17,189 nt of DNA from DATKKX01 sp035542775 (lineage in GTDB: Bacteria; Planctomycetota; Phycisphaerae; UBA1845; UTPLA1), in NCBI GenBank assembly GCA_035542775.1, contig DATKKX010000241.1, positions 1 through 17,189 of the forward strand, given 5' to 3'. A program made the translations under genes and the position numbers. Below, piece after piece: positions 1 through 6,891 of this stretch. Position 1 is the first letter of the stretch. Every line of letters starts with the position of its first letter. The notes under the pieces are model-generated. The model made no database searches, was not told the origin of the DNA, and worked only from the letters and a program-made list of their open reading frames with translations.

Positions 1-158
1 GCGTCTTTGACGGCGGCATCTTTGTCGATGCCCTGGCCGGTGACCTTGACGATGGCTACGTCTTCCTGGGCCCGAGCGGTTGGGGCGGGAAGAAGCAGAG
101 CCAGGCTGATGGCGACGGTGATAACAGCGAAAGTGCAAAGATACGAGCGGCGGGTCAT
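1..158 (-). CDS. Exported protein, N-terminal fragment (possible LPP20/FlgT-N-like)
   Basis: This is a partial gene read leftwards from an ATG at 158-156; it runs off the left edge after 52 codons. It begins MTRRSYLCTFAVITVAISLA, followed by LLLPAPTARAQEDVAIVKV. That is a clear Sec-type signal peptide: basic start, hydrophobic core, and an ARA|Q cleavage site around residue 30. The mature start (VAIVKVTGQGIDKDAAVKDA) resembles the opening of LPP20-like or FlgT N-terminal domains, where an EG/QG-I-x-K-x-x-A-x-x-DA pattern is common; this family call is tentative. A GGGAG ribosome site lies 6-7 bases upstream of the ATG. The gene points away from frr and probably has its own promoter (209-237). 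It is likely periplasmic or envelope-bound. Confidence 0.7.
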   Translation of the reverse strand, partial: MTRRSYLCTFAVITVAISLALLLPAPTARAQEDVAIVKVTGQGIDKDAAVKD

Positions 159-208
159 AGTTTTGCTCCCATGAAGACGGTTGGAGGCCGAGCTCCTTGT
201 GGGGTGCG

Positions 209-237
209 ATTCTGGGAGTTCGGGGGGTCGGCGTCAA
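209..237 (-). promoter_or_regulatory. Candidate sigma70 promoter for the leftward exported-protein gene
   Basis: Read on the minus strand, TTGACG (237-232, 5 of 6 matches to the -35 consensus) is followed by a 17-base spacer and CAGAAT (214-209, 4 of 6 matches to the -10 consensus). Initiation near 202 would give a leader of about 45 bases before the ATG at 158. Spacing is ideal and position fits the gene, but this is a motif match only. Confidence 0.42.
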
Positions 238-327
238 GGCGGATGGAGGCGGTGTTGCGCGTTGGGACGTGTGGGGAGAACAAACCGTAGTTGCGCCGGT
301 TGTGGGAGGGAGCGGCGGCGGGGGATC

Positions 328-417
328 TGTCGCCCTTCCAGGGCTTGATGGAGGTCGTGCGCGGCTTCCCGAGGGCTCGCGCCCTCGGCTATTGACTGTC
401 GCCCTTTCAGGGCTGGA
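328..417. repeat. Palindromic GC-rich intergenic repeat unit
   Basis: Two near-identical 21-base copies, TGTCGCCCTTYCAGGGCTKGA, lie at 328-348 and 397-417, 69 bases apart. Each contains the small palindrome GCCCT-N3-AGGGC. Between them is a perfect 8-bp stem, CCGAGGGC (369-376) and GCCCTCGG (381-388), with loop TCGC. The arrangement looks like a dispersed palindromic (REP/BIME-like) intergenic element. I recall similar GCCCTTTCAGGGCT elements scattered in planctomycete genomes, but a genome-wide search would be needed to show dispersal. No transposase is linked to it. Confidence 0.55.
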
Positions 418-675
418 GTGCGGAGTAAGAGAAGGGCTGGCTCGTGGAGTAAAAAAGGAGCCGTGCGGCTCGGGGAGTGGGTGTAGGCCGAACCGCACGA
501 CAGTGGCGAGCAGCGCGGATGTCAGAACCGTATTCTTCCCGGAGCTTGCGGCTACCGGGCTGTACGACGTCTGAAAGGTACGATTGATTTCGGCCGTGGG
601 CAAACAGGCCAGGACGCGGAATTGCACGACGAGCGGGAGGCGGGGAAGGCTGGTGCTTCGTCCCAGGCATAATTA

Positions 676-735
676 CGGGTAGCGCGGGCCTCTGGCGTGC
701 ACGCACAGACCAGAGGTCCGTGCTGCCCCTACCCG
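676..735. other. Nested hairpin, candidate structured RNA or regulatory dyad
   Basis: A 7-bp outer stem, CGGGTAG (676-682) with CTACCCG (729-735), encloses a 10-bp inner stem, GGGCCTCTGG (686-695) with CCAGAGGTCC (710-719, one G-T pair), capped by a 14-base loop. Both stems are perfect or nearly so. No run of T follows on the + strand. On the minus strand the element is followed by TAATTAT, so a weak leftward terminator is possible, although no leftward gene ends here. It lies just upstream of the candidate frr promoter. Function unknown. Confidence 0.4.
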
Positions 736-761
736 AAGAGCTGGATGTGACAAGACACCAG

Positions 762-789
762 TTGTCCCGCCGGGGCAAGGGGCTAGAAT
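762..789 (+). promoter_or_regulatory. frr: Candidate sigma70 promoter for frr
   Basis: TTGTCC (762-767, 4 of 6 matches to the -35 consensus), a 16-base spacer and TAGAAT (784-789, 5 of 6 matches to the -10 consensus) lie directly before frr. Initiation near 796 would give a leader of about 26 bases that includes the GGAGA ribosome site (809-813). The -35 overlaps a small GACAA/TTGTC dyad (749-766). This is a motif match only. Confidence 0.4.
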
Positions 790-821
790 ATCGGGCCACC
801 AGACATCCGGAGAACCAGGCC

Positions 822-1391
822 ATGACTTATGACGAGATCGAGTTTGAGGCTGAGGCGGCGATGGAAAAGGCGGTCGAGTTCCTGAAGAAGGAATACAAGG
901 GCGTGCGGACCGGCCGGGCCTCGCCCGGGCTGCTGGATCACGTCAAGGTCAAGGTGACGGCCTACGGCGATGCGCCGATGGATTTGAAGTCGCTGGCCAC
1001 GATCTCGGCACCGGAGGCGACGCTGCTGGTGGTCAAGCCGTTTGACCCGACCACGTTGAAGGACATCGAGCGCGGCCTTCAGGAAGCGGACCTGGGCATC
1101 AATCCGCAGAGCGACGGCAAGGTTATCCGCCTGCCCGTACCGCCGCTGTCGGGCGAGCGGCGCAAGCAGATCGCCGGGCAGGTCAAGAAGATGGCAGAGG
1201 CCCAGAAAGTGGCCATTCGCAACGCCCGCCGGGATGCGATTCAGCAGATCGACACCGCCAAGAAAGAGGGTGAGTTGCCGGAAGATGACGCCAAGCGGGG
1301 GCATGACGAGGTCGACAAGCTCACCAAGAAGTACGAGAAGGTGCTCGACGACCTGATGGCGGCGAAGACGAAGGAGGTCACGGAGCTGTAG
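822..1391 (+). CDS. frr: Ribosome recycling factor
   Basis: The 189-residue product matches ribosome recycling factor, which with EF-G splits post-termination ribosomes in the cytoplasm; the family is usually about 185 residues. Hallmarks in order: the N-terminal helix of domain I with the GVRTGRASPGLLD signature; domain II with ISAPEATLLVVKPFDP and GLQEADLGINPQSDG; then PPLSGERRKQIAGQVKKMAE; then a charged C-terminal helix ending KTKEVTEL. The ATG at 822 is chosen because it gives the family length and has GGAGA 8 bases upstream; an in-frame extension to 720 would add 34 residues not typical of the family. No pyrH or tsf lies beside it. Its 3' end adjoins the polysaccharide block, from which it is separated by 192 bases holding two hairpins. 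Confidence 0.96.
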   Translation: MTYDEIEFEAEAAMEKAVEFLKKEYKGVRTGRASPGLLDHVKVKVTAYGDAPMDLKSLATISAPEATLLVVKPFDPTTLKDIERGLQEADLGINPQSDGKVIRLPVPPLSGERRKQIAGQVKKMAEAQKVAIRNARRDAIQQIDTAKKEGELPEDDAKRGHDEVDKLTKKYEKVLDDLMAAKTKEVTEL

Positions 1392-1407
1392 GCCGGCGGG
1401 GGCCGGC
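1392..1407 (+). terminator. GC-rich hairpin just after frr (terminator-like, no T-run)
   Basis: GCCGGC (1392-1397), GGGG, GCCGGC (1402-1407) begins on the base after the frr stop codon. The 6-bp all-GC stem could halt RNA polymerase or protect the mRNA 3' end. There is no T tract, so it is not a textbook intrinsic terminator. Confidence 0.3.
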
Positions 1408-1457
1408 GGTCGGCCAGTGAGCGCTACGCCGGGTCGGAACTTCCGCTGCGATTCTTA

Positions 1458-1481
1458 CGTACCCTTAAGAAGGAGGGTACG
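1458..1481 (+). promoter_or_regulatory. Perfect 8-bp hairpin in the leader of the polysaccharide block
   Basis: CGTACCCT (1458-1465) pairs perfectly with AGGGTACG (1474-1481) around an 8-base loop, TAAGAAGG. It lies 67 bases after the frr stop and about 100 bases before the first amidotransferase gene. No T tract follows. It may be part of the frr terminator region or of the leader mRNA of the downstream block. Confidence 0.4.
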
Positions 1482-1507
1482 CCGATAACCAGAGAATTGC
1501 CCGCCTA

Positions 1508-1539
1508 AATGACGATGTAGTCATTGTTTGCCGCAATGA
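1508..1539. promoter_or_regulatory. Overlapping inverted repeats upstream of the first asnB (operator-like)
   Basis: AATGAC (1508-1513), 6 bases, GTCATT (1520-1525) form one dyad. TCATTG (1521-1526), 7 bases, CAATGA (1534-1539) form a second dyad that shares the middle arm. Three evenly spaced half-sites in alternating orientation, 45-75 bases before the ATG of the first gene of a long co-directional block, look like a regulator binding site or a switchable leader structure. The stretch is also AT-richer than its surroundings. No regulator gene is in the window. Confidence 0.35.
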
Positions 1540-1583
1540 TCGGCTCCTTCCACACGGAAGAGGCGATCAAGCTGAGGAAGCGT

Positions 1584-3512
1584 ATGTGTGGAATAGCCGG
1601 GCTGGCGGTCGGACCGCAGGGCCGGATGGACGCGGCCTTTATCCCCACGGCGATGCGGCTGATGGAGGATCGCGGCCCCGACGACAAAGGCTACCTGCTG
1701 TATTCTCGCGGCGGCACGAAACTCGGCCGGGAGTGGTCCGGGGAGATGGGCGATGCGGAGGTGGCTCTCGTTCACCGGCGGCTGTCCATTCTGGATCTGA
1801 CCGATGCCGGATGGCAGCCGATGAGCAGCCCGGACGGTCGGTATTACATTGTCTTTAATGGGGAGATCTACAACTTCATCGAGCTTCGGGAGGAGCTGGA
1901 GGGGCTGGGTCATCGTTTTCACTCGCGCTGCGACACGGAGGTGCTGCTGGCGGCGTACGCCCAGTGGGGCACGGAGGCGTTGCGGCGGTTCGTGGGCATG
2001 TTCGCGTTCGCGATCTTGGACACGCGCGAGCGGCGGCTCTTCATGGCCCGCGATTTCTTCGGGATCAAACCGCTCTATTACACGTTTGAGCGAGGCAAGC
2101 TGGCGTTCGCCTCGGAGATCAAAGTTCTGCTGAAGCTGGGCGGTTCGCGCCGCCGAGTGAATCCGGCGCATCTGTTTCAATATCTTCGTTACGGGGGCAC
2201 GGACTTCAGCGCGGAGACGCTTCTGACCGACGTGTACCAGCTTCCGCGCGCCCACTACATCGACTTTCCGCTGGACTCGGTGGAAAGACCGGAACCGGTC
2301 TGCTACTGGAATATCGATCTCGACCGGACGGTGGACATCTCCTTCGATGAGGCGGCCCGGCGGCTCCGGGACCTGTTCCTCGAGAATGTCGGGTTGCACC
2401 TGCGCAGCGACGTGCCGGTAGGGACGGCACTGTCCGGCGGGATAGACTCCTCGGCCATCGTGGCCGTGATGCGACACCTGCAAGGGCGGGACCTGGAGCT
2501 GCACACCTTCAGCTTCATTGCCGACGATGCCAAGGTATCGGAAGAGAAGTGGGTGGACATTGCCGCAGAATCCGCGAAGGCGGTGGTTCACAAGGTAGGG
2601 ATCAGCCCGCGCGACCTGGCGGATGATCTCGAACGCCTGGTCTACGTGCAAGACGAGCCCTTCGGGAGCACCTCGATTTACGCCCAGTTCCGGGTTTTCC
2701 GGTTGGCCCGCGAGGCCGGGATCAAGGTGATGCTGGACGGACAGGGCGCCGACGAGGTCCTGGCGGGGTATCGCTGGTATCTGGGGGCGCGGCTGGCTTC
2801 GCTCGTCCGTCAGGGCAGGTGGTCGGCGGCGCTGCGCTTCTATCGCCGCGCGGCGAAGCTGCCCGATATGAGCAAGGGCCGACTGGTAGCCATGGTCGGT
2901 GAGTTCCTGCTGCCGCCGGGCATGCACGCATCGGCGCGGCGCCTGATCGGCCGCGATTTCCTGCCCTCATGGATGAATGCGCCGTGGTTCCTGGAGAGGG
3001 GCGTCAAGCCTTCGGGGCCGGACTACTCGGGGACCAGGAATGTGCTGCGAGCCTGCCTGGCGCAGGCCGTTACCAAGTGGAACCTACCCCACCTCTTAAG
3101 ATACGAAGATCGCAACTCCATGGCATTCTCGATCGAGAGTCGGGTGCCGTTTCTAACGCCCAAGTTGGTCGAGTTTGCCTTCTCGCTGCCGGAGGAGTAC
3201 ATCCTGGTTCCGGACGGAACGTCGAAGGCGGTGTTTCGCGAGGCGATGCGGGGCATCGTGCCGGACTCGATTCTCGACCGGAAGGACAAGATCGGCTTTG
3301 TCACGCCCGAGCGGTATTGGCTCAGCGAACTCGAAGGCTGGGTGGAGCAGACGCTGGCCAGCGAAACGGCGCAGCGAGTTCCGGTGCTGAACATGTCGGC
3401 GGCGGCGAGCGAATGGGAAAGGTTCAAGGTCAGAGGCACTTATGGGATGGCTCCGTGGCGATGGTTGAATCTGATCGAATGGGCCCGACAATTCGAGGTG
3501 AGATTCGACTGA
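1584..3512 (+). CDS. asnB: AsnB-type glutamine amidotransferase (asparagine synthase-like), polysaccharide-associated
   Basis: The 642-residue protein has a class II glutamine amidotransferase domain (about 1-210) and an asparagine-synthase ATPase domain (about 230-600). The start at ATG 1584 is fixed by chemistry: it yields Met-Cys-Gly-Ile, exposing Cys2 as the glutaminase nucleophile. An in-frame ATG at 1524 would bury it. Other motifs are RGPDD, HRRLSILDL, FNGEIYNF and a CDTEVLL stretch in the first domain, and the PP-loop SGGIDSS (284-290) for ATP binding and substrate adenylation. Later motifs are GQGADEVLAGYRW and the ESRVPFL block. Family members make asparagine from aspartate, but homologues inside polysaccharide clusters are thought to amidate sugar acids, and the context here favours that. 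It is first in the block; the next gene follows after 34 bases. Confidence 0.9.
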   Translation: MCGIAGLAVGPQGRMDAAFIPTAMRLMEDRGPDDKGYLLYSRGGTKLGREWSGEMGDAEVALVHRRLSILDLTDAGWQPMSSPDGRYYIVFNGEIYNFIELREELEGLGHRFHSRCDTEVLLAAYAQWGTEALRRFVGMFAFAILDTRERRLFMARDFFGIKPLYYTFERGKLAFASEIKVLLKLGGSRRRVNPAHLFQYLRYGGTDFSAETLLTDVYQLPRAHYIDFPLDSVERPEPVCYWNIDLDRTVDISFDEAARRLRDLFLENVGLHLRSDVPVGTALSGGIDSSAIVAVMRHLQGRDLELHTFSFIADDAKVSEEKWVDIAAESAKAVVHKVGISPRDLADDLERLVYVQDEPFGSTSIYAQFRVFRLAREAGIKVMLDGQGADEVLAGYRWYLGARLASLVRQGRWSAALRFYRRAAKLPDMSKGRLVAMVGEFLLPPGMHASARRLIGRDFLPSWMNAPWFLERGVKPSGPDYSGTRNVLRACLAQAVTKWNLPHLLRYEDRNSMAFSIESRVPFLTPKLVEFAFSLPEEYILVPDGTSKAVFREAMRGIVPDSILDRKDKIGFVTPERYWLSELEGWVEQTLASETAQRVPVLNMSAAASEWERFKVRGTYGMAPWRWLNLIEWARQFEVRFD

Positions 3513-3546
3513 GCCCGATGATGATATTGGCTGAGCTGGAGAGCGC

Positions 3547-4860
3547 ATGGACCTGGGACGCCTGAACCGCTGGGGTGGATACCTGTTCTGGGTATTCCTC
3601 GATCAGTTCCTGGGGGCGGGCGTGGGCCGGTTCTTCCTGAACGTTGCGGCAAGCCACATCGTGGGGACGGTGGCGTTCGGAGTTTTCGTCACCGCACAGA
3701 GCGTGACAGCGCTGATCGGCATTACGCCGCAGATGGGGTTGTGCCTGGGGCTGGCCCGGCATCTGGTGGAATACCCGCCGGAGGAGCAGGCGAGCGTCTG
3801 CGCCACGGCGGTGCGGATGTGCCATCGGGCGATGCTGATCATCATGGCCATTGCCTATGCCGGAATCGGCGTGGCGTGGGCCTCGCACCGTACGCCGACG
3901 GTGGTGCTGGCGTGCCTGGCGCCGCTGGTTCTGGCGCTGTACGCTGAGAACCACGTGACGCTCATCGTGACGGAGTTGAACGTCAGGCGTGAGTTCCGGT
4001 ATCAGGCGGCGTGGTCGGCGCTGCGAACGTGCGGGGCGTTCGTGGCGGGCCTGGTGGGGGCGATGCTGGCAGGGCCGTTCGGGCTGGCCTGCGGGTACGC
4101 GTTGGGGAGCTGGGTGGCATACGCGGTGCTCCGCTGGCGACGGCGCGAGTGGATGAGGGCGCCGAACCACACGGAGGCGGCGCGTGTTCTGCGGAGCGTC
4201 TGGTTTCATATTTCCTTGGCGAGCATGCTGGGGTTCGCCGGAGATTACCTGCCGCGGATCGTGTTGAGCGTCTGGGGCTCGTTCGAGGATGTCTCGCATT
4301 TGTACGGCGCTATCAGCATCGTGGCTCTGTTTCTGATCGCGGCGACGGGTTGCGGCACCTTCATGACCTACATGCTGGCGGCGTTCAAGACGCCGTCGGA
4401 GCTCACCAAGACCCACAGGCGGCTGTATGCCCTGTTCGCCGTGTCGGTTGTCATCGGGCTCTCTCTGATGGCCCGGTTCGCGGGGCCTTTCCTGCTGGTC
4501 AGGTTTTATCCGCACGATCTGGCTGAGCATGCTTTGCCTCTGTTTAGCGTGGTTGTCATCGGGATCACGCCCGTAACGATAGCCGTCATGGTTCGCCCGT
4601 GGGTGGTGAAGTTTTCGCCGACCCGGGCGATACCAATGGTGAATGGTTGCGTGCTAACGGGCCAATTGCTGCCCGCTCTGATCCTGACGCCTCTGTTCGG
4701 AGCGAGAGGGGCGGCCTGGGGACTGGTGATTGGCGGGACCACGCACATGCTGGCGATGCTGGTGATTCCATTGGTCATGGGGAGGCGAGGTCGGGGTTGC
4801 GGTGAGGCCGGTGAGGCGGCGGGAGCAGCGGACAAACCGTCATTGACGCCAGTTTCCTGA
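3547..4860 (+). CDS. Wzx-like polysaccharide flippase (multidrug/oligosaccharidyl-lipid/polysaccharide superfamily)
   Basis: This 437-residue integral membrane protein has about 11-12 hydrophobic segments spread over residues 10-405, separated by short Arg-rich loops such as RWRRREW and KTHRRLY. Size and topology fit Wzx/RfbX-type flippases, which move undecaprenyl-linked repeat units across the inner membrane. No enzymatic motif is visible. The C-terminal tail from about residue 410 is polar and low in complexity (MGRRGRGCGEAGEAAG). The ATG at 3547 is preceded by GGAGAG at 3538-3543. The gene follows the amidotransferase after 34 bases and lies upstream of the candidate polymerase, the usual partner in Wzx/Wzy-dependent synthesis. 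The assignment rests on topology and context more than on specific residues; another MATE-like transporter is the main alternative. Confidence 0.78.
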   Translation: MDLGRLNRWGGYLFWVFLDQFLGAGVGRFFLNVAASHIVGTVAFGVFVTAQSVTALIGITPQMGLCLGLARHLVEYPPEEQASVCATAVRMCHRAMLIIMAIAYAGIGVAWASHRTPTVVLACLAPLVLALYAENHVTLIVTELNVRREFRYQAAWSALRTCGAFVAGLVGAMLAGPFGLACGYALGSWVAYAVLRWRRREWMRAPNHTEAARVLRSVWFHISLASMLGFAGDYLPRIVLSVWGSFEDVSHLYGAISIVALFLIAATGCGTFMTYMLAAFKTPSELTKTHRRLYALFAVSVVIGLSLMARFAGPFLLVRFYPHDLAEHALPLFSVVVIGITPVTIAVMVRPWVVKFSPTRAIPMVNGCVLTGQLLPALILTPLFGARGAAWGLVIGGTTHMLAMLVIPLVMGRRGRGCGEAGEAAGAADKPSLTPVS

Positions 4861-4862
4861 GG

Positions 4863-4886
4863 GGGCGCCGTGTCTCCTGGGCGCCC
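4863..4886 (+). terminator. GC-rich hairpin just after the flippase gene (no T-run)
   Basis: GGGCGCC (4863-4869) and GGCGCCC (4880-4886) form a 7-bp stem with a 10-base loop, two bases after the TGA. Its position after a stop and before a 426-base gap suggests partial termination or 3'-end stabilisation. There is no T tract. Confidence 0.3.
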
Positions 4887-5272
4887 GGGGCGGCGACACG
4901 AGGTGCGGGTTGCCGGGCGACAATGCGGGCATCGTGGTTGGCGTGGTTCGGGTGCGATCGGCCCGGCGGGTGGGTTATCAAGGACTCGATTGGTACCTTC
5001 GGCGGTCGGTTGATCCTGAGGCAGCGGCTGCGGCGTACCTATAGTAGGGTGAGTCTGATTCGCCATGGCCGGCGCAAATTTCCCATGCCTGGTCCGGATA
5101 GGGGCGGGCCCTTCAGGTGAGAGAGCAGCCTTGGCGGGGGCTGACCGGGATCGATGATGCTTGCGCCGACGAGGAGGGCGTCGGAATGCATCGGGTCGGC
5201 CGATGGCCCGATTCGGTTCGGCGACGCTTCGCGGGATGCCGATATTTGAAGTGCGACTTGGCCAGCACGCAG

Positions 5273-5280
5273 GGGGAGAG
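5273..5280 (+). promoter_or_regulatory. Ribosome binding site that fixes the polymerase start
   Basis: GGGGAGAG at 5273-5280 stands 6 bases before ATG 5287. This supports ATG 5287 over the in-frame GTG at 5281 and over earlier ATGs (for example 5161 and 5236), which lack such a site and would add an Arg-rich, non-membrane N-terminus. Confidence 0.7.
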
Positions 5281-5286
5281 GTGCTT

Positions 5287-6750
5287 ATGACGAGTGCGGT
5301 TCTCGGTGCATTGTCCGGCAGTGTAATGGGCTTCGGCTGGTTCGCCGTGGTCTTTTTCATCGGGTACATGGTGTTGCGCTGGCGCACCATGAGCCCGCTG
5401 CGATTGAGCGTGCCGGGCATCGCATTTTCGACCTATATCGGCCTGTTGCTCATTCCGGCGCTGATTCTGGCGCCAACCGAACAGGATGAAGAAGCGGCCC
5501 AGCGGTTCGTGTTGCTGACCATACTTGCCGGCGCGGCCATGCTGATGGGCATGGGCGTGATATCGCTGGTTTATCCGGCGCGCAACATCGATCCGTTGGG
5601 GTACGTCCGGATGCCGGTGCTGAAGCCCAACAAACCCGCCGGGAAGATGGCGATTCCGATCATCCTGATCGTGGTACTCGCGACATCGGTATTGCGTTTT
5701 GCCCATCGAGGGACGATTCCGTTTCTGCATCTGCTGACGAACATGCACAGCTACGCGAACATCCTCGCGTCGCGTGAGGCGATCAAGGAGGTGAACGAGC
5801 AGGTCAACCCGCTAATTCGCGTGCAGCTCTATCTGACCTCATGGTCGGAGCTGATCCTGATGCCTTTGGTCGTCTTTGTGGCTTTGGCGATGTACCGGAC
5901 GACCAAGGCGCGCGGATGGAGCATTCTCTTCTGGCTCAGCGTTTGCGGGGCGATGTTTCTTGGTCTGTGGGATGCGGACAAGTCCAGCGGCGCGCGGATG
6001 GCGGCAACGCTGCTTGGCGGCACATTGCTGATTCGCAGCAGGTTGTCGTGGAAGCTGGTGACGGTGGGGGTTGCGGCGTTGGGCTTGCCGCTGGCGATCG
6101 CAATCGCGATTCACCCGGAGAACATGGAGCGATCGAAGATCTACGACGCGATGGCCAGCCGTGCCTTCGTGGCTCCCGCGCAAATCACCTATTTCTACGT
6201 GGAGGCTTTCCCGAAGTTTCATCCGCATACCCTGGGGCGCGGGACGTATGTGCTGGGAGGGATGCTGGGTCGCGAGCCGGTGCACCTTCCTCGGCTGGTG
6301 GCGCGCTATGTCATGGGCGGCAAGGCGGCGGACACATATGTGAACTGCGGATTCATCGGGACGGGTTGGGCGGAATTCGGTTTCATGGGCGTGTTGGTTT
6401 ACTCCATGGGGGCCGGCGCCCTGGCGCAGATGATCCAGAATTGCATCATGCGGCGGGCAGTGCACGGCAAGAGGGTGAACTGGATTCTGTTTCACGCGGT
6501 TCAAATCCCGATGTGGACCGTGGTGCTCGCTTCGGCGGGCATTACCGAGTTTTTCCTCGGACGCGGCTTGGTGATCGCTTTCGTGTTGGCCTGGGGGCTG
6601 GATCGGGTCTTGTATGCCCCGTTGAGTCCCGAATTGTCCGAAGAGTCCGGCGGCTGGGAAGCGACTCCGGCGCCGCCACCCGATCAGATAGTGCCGGTGC
6701 GTAACTGGCGAACGCCCGTAGCGATGGGACGCGGCCCGGTGAGGCCGTGA
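5287..6750 (+). CDS. Wzy-like oligosaccharide repeat-unit polymerase
   Basis: This 487-residue membrane protein has roughly ten hydrophobic segments and a large polar stretch around residues 275-350. That stretch carries Arg/His/Tyr-rich motifs (SRAFVAPAQITYFYVEAFPK near 291-310, then HTLGRGTYVLGG). A membrane-proximal NCGFIGTGWAEFGFMG (353-368) follows. The layout of a big loop, then N-x-GFIG...FGFxG, then more membrane helices resembles O-antigen/oligosaccharide repeat-unit polymerases, which join lipid-linked repeats on the outer face of the inner membrane. Polymerases of this type diverge strongly in sequence, so topology and location beside the flippase carry most of the weight. The polar C-terminal tail (about 445-487) is Pro/Glu-rich and probably cytoplasmic. 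An O-antigen ligase-like protein is the main alternative. Confidence 0.78.
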   Translation: MTSAVLGALSGSVMGFGWFAVVFFIGYMVLRWRTMSPLRLSVPGIAFSTYIGLLLIPALILAPTEQDEEAAQRFVLLTILAGAAMLMGMGVISLVYPARNIDPLGYVRMPVLKPNKPAGKMAIPIILIVVLATSVLRFAHRGTIPFLHLLTNMHSYANILASREAIKEVNEQVNPLIRVQLYLTSWSELILMPLVVFVALAMYRTTKARGWSILFWLSVCGAMFLGLWDADKSSGARMAATLLGGTLLIRSRLSWKLVTVGVAALGLPLAIAIAIHPENMERSKIYDAMASRAFVAPAQITYFYVEAFPKFHPHTLGRGTYVLGGMLGREPVHLPRLVARYVMGGKAADTYVNCGFIGTGWAEFGFMGVLVYSMGAGALAQMIQNCIMRRAVHGKRVNWILFHAVQIPMWTVVLASAGITEFFLGRGLVIAFVLAWGLDRVLYAPLSPELSEESGGWEATPAPPPDQIVPVRNWRTPVAMGRGPVRP

Positions 6751-6891
6751 CCTCCCGGCAGGCGTCGTCGCGCGGAATGGGACAGGCCGCGGAAATCGGC
6801 TCCGCGGATGAGGATGGCGTGGGGTCTCATCGACGTCCGCCCACAGCGCCGCGTTGACCGGCATCATGCCGACCAAGCACGCAGACTTGAA

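Larger units (their letters stand above)
159..821. other. Long non-coding intergenic region between divergent genes
   Basis: About 660 bases lie between the leftward exported-protein gene and frr. I see no convincing gene here. The open frames on both strands give low-complexity Gly/Arg/Pro-rich translations with no recognisable domain. No tRNA or other standard RNA gene was recognised. The stretch holds a candidate promoter at each end, a palindromic GC-rich repeat (328-417), a small GAGCCG-TG-CGGCTC palindrome (458-471) and a nested hairpin (676-735). The + strand is strongly G-rich between about 200 and 480. Confidence 0.6.
4861..5286. other. 426-base gap between flippase and polymerase genes
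   Basis: This is the largest gap inside the co-directional block. A 7-bp hairpin, GGGCGCC (4863-4869) with GGCGCCC (4880-4886), starts two bases after the flippase stop and has no T tract. Small open frames occur (for example 4923-5120, + strand), but their Arg/Gly-rich products show no domain and no good ribosome site. A TATAGT at 5040-5045 could serve as a -10 element, but I see no -35 at proper distance. I found no RNA gene. The gap may hold an internal promoter, which I cannot demonstrate. Confidence 0.4.

Noticed and set aside
197..574. Possible small + strand gene in the first intergenic region
   Set aside because: The product is Gly/Val/Arg-rich, runs through the palindromic repeat and has no ribosome site or domain.
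159..821. CRISPR array or standard RNA gene (tRNA, RNase P, SRP, tmRNA)
   Set aside because: The repeat has only two copies with unequal content between them, and no tRNA arms or conserved RNA motifs were found.
407..823. Possible minus-strand gene upstream of frr
   Set aside because: It overlaps the candidate frr promoter, the nested hairpin and part of the repeat. The translation is low in complexity and Ser/Arg-rich.
1521..2927. Long open frame on the minus strand (468 codons)
   Set aside because: It lies wholly opposite the first asnB, and its translation is Arg/His/Gln/Pro-rich with no domain. It is a by-product of GC-rich third positions on the + strand.
5010..5045. Promoter TTGATC ... 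TATAGT inside the gap
   Set aside because: The spacer is 24 bases, too long for a sigma70 promoter.
4923..5120. Small + strand open frame in the flippase-polymerase gap
   Set aside because: It encodes 65 Arg/Gly-rich residues without a ribosome site, membrane segment or known motif.
5161..5286. N-terminal extension of the polymerase
   Set aside because: The added residues are Arg-rich and not membrane-like, while a strong ribosome site directly precedes ATG 5287.
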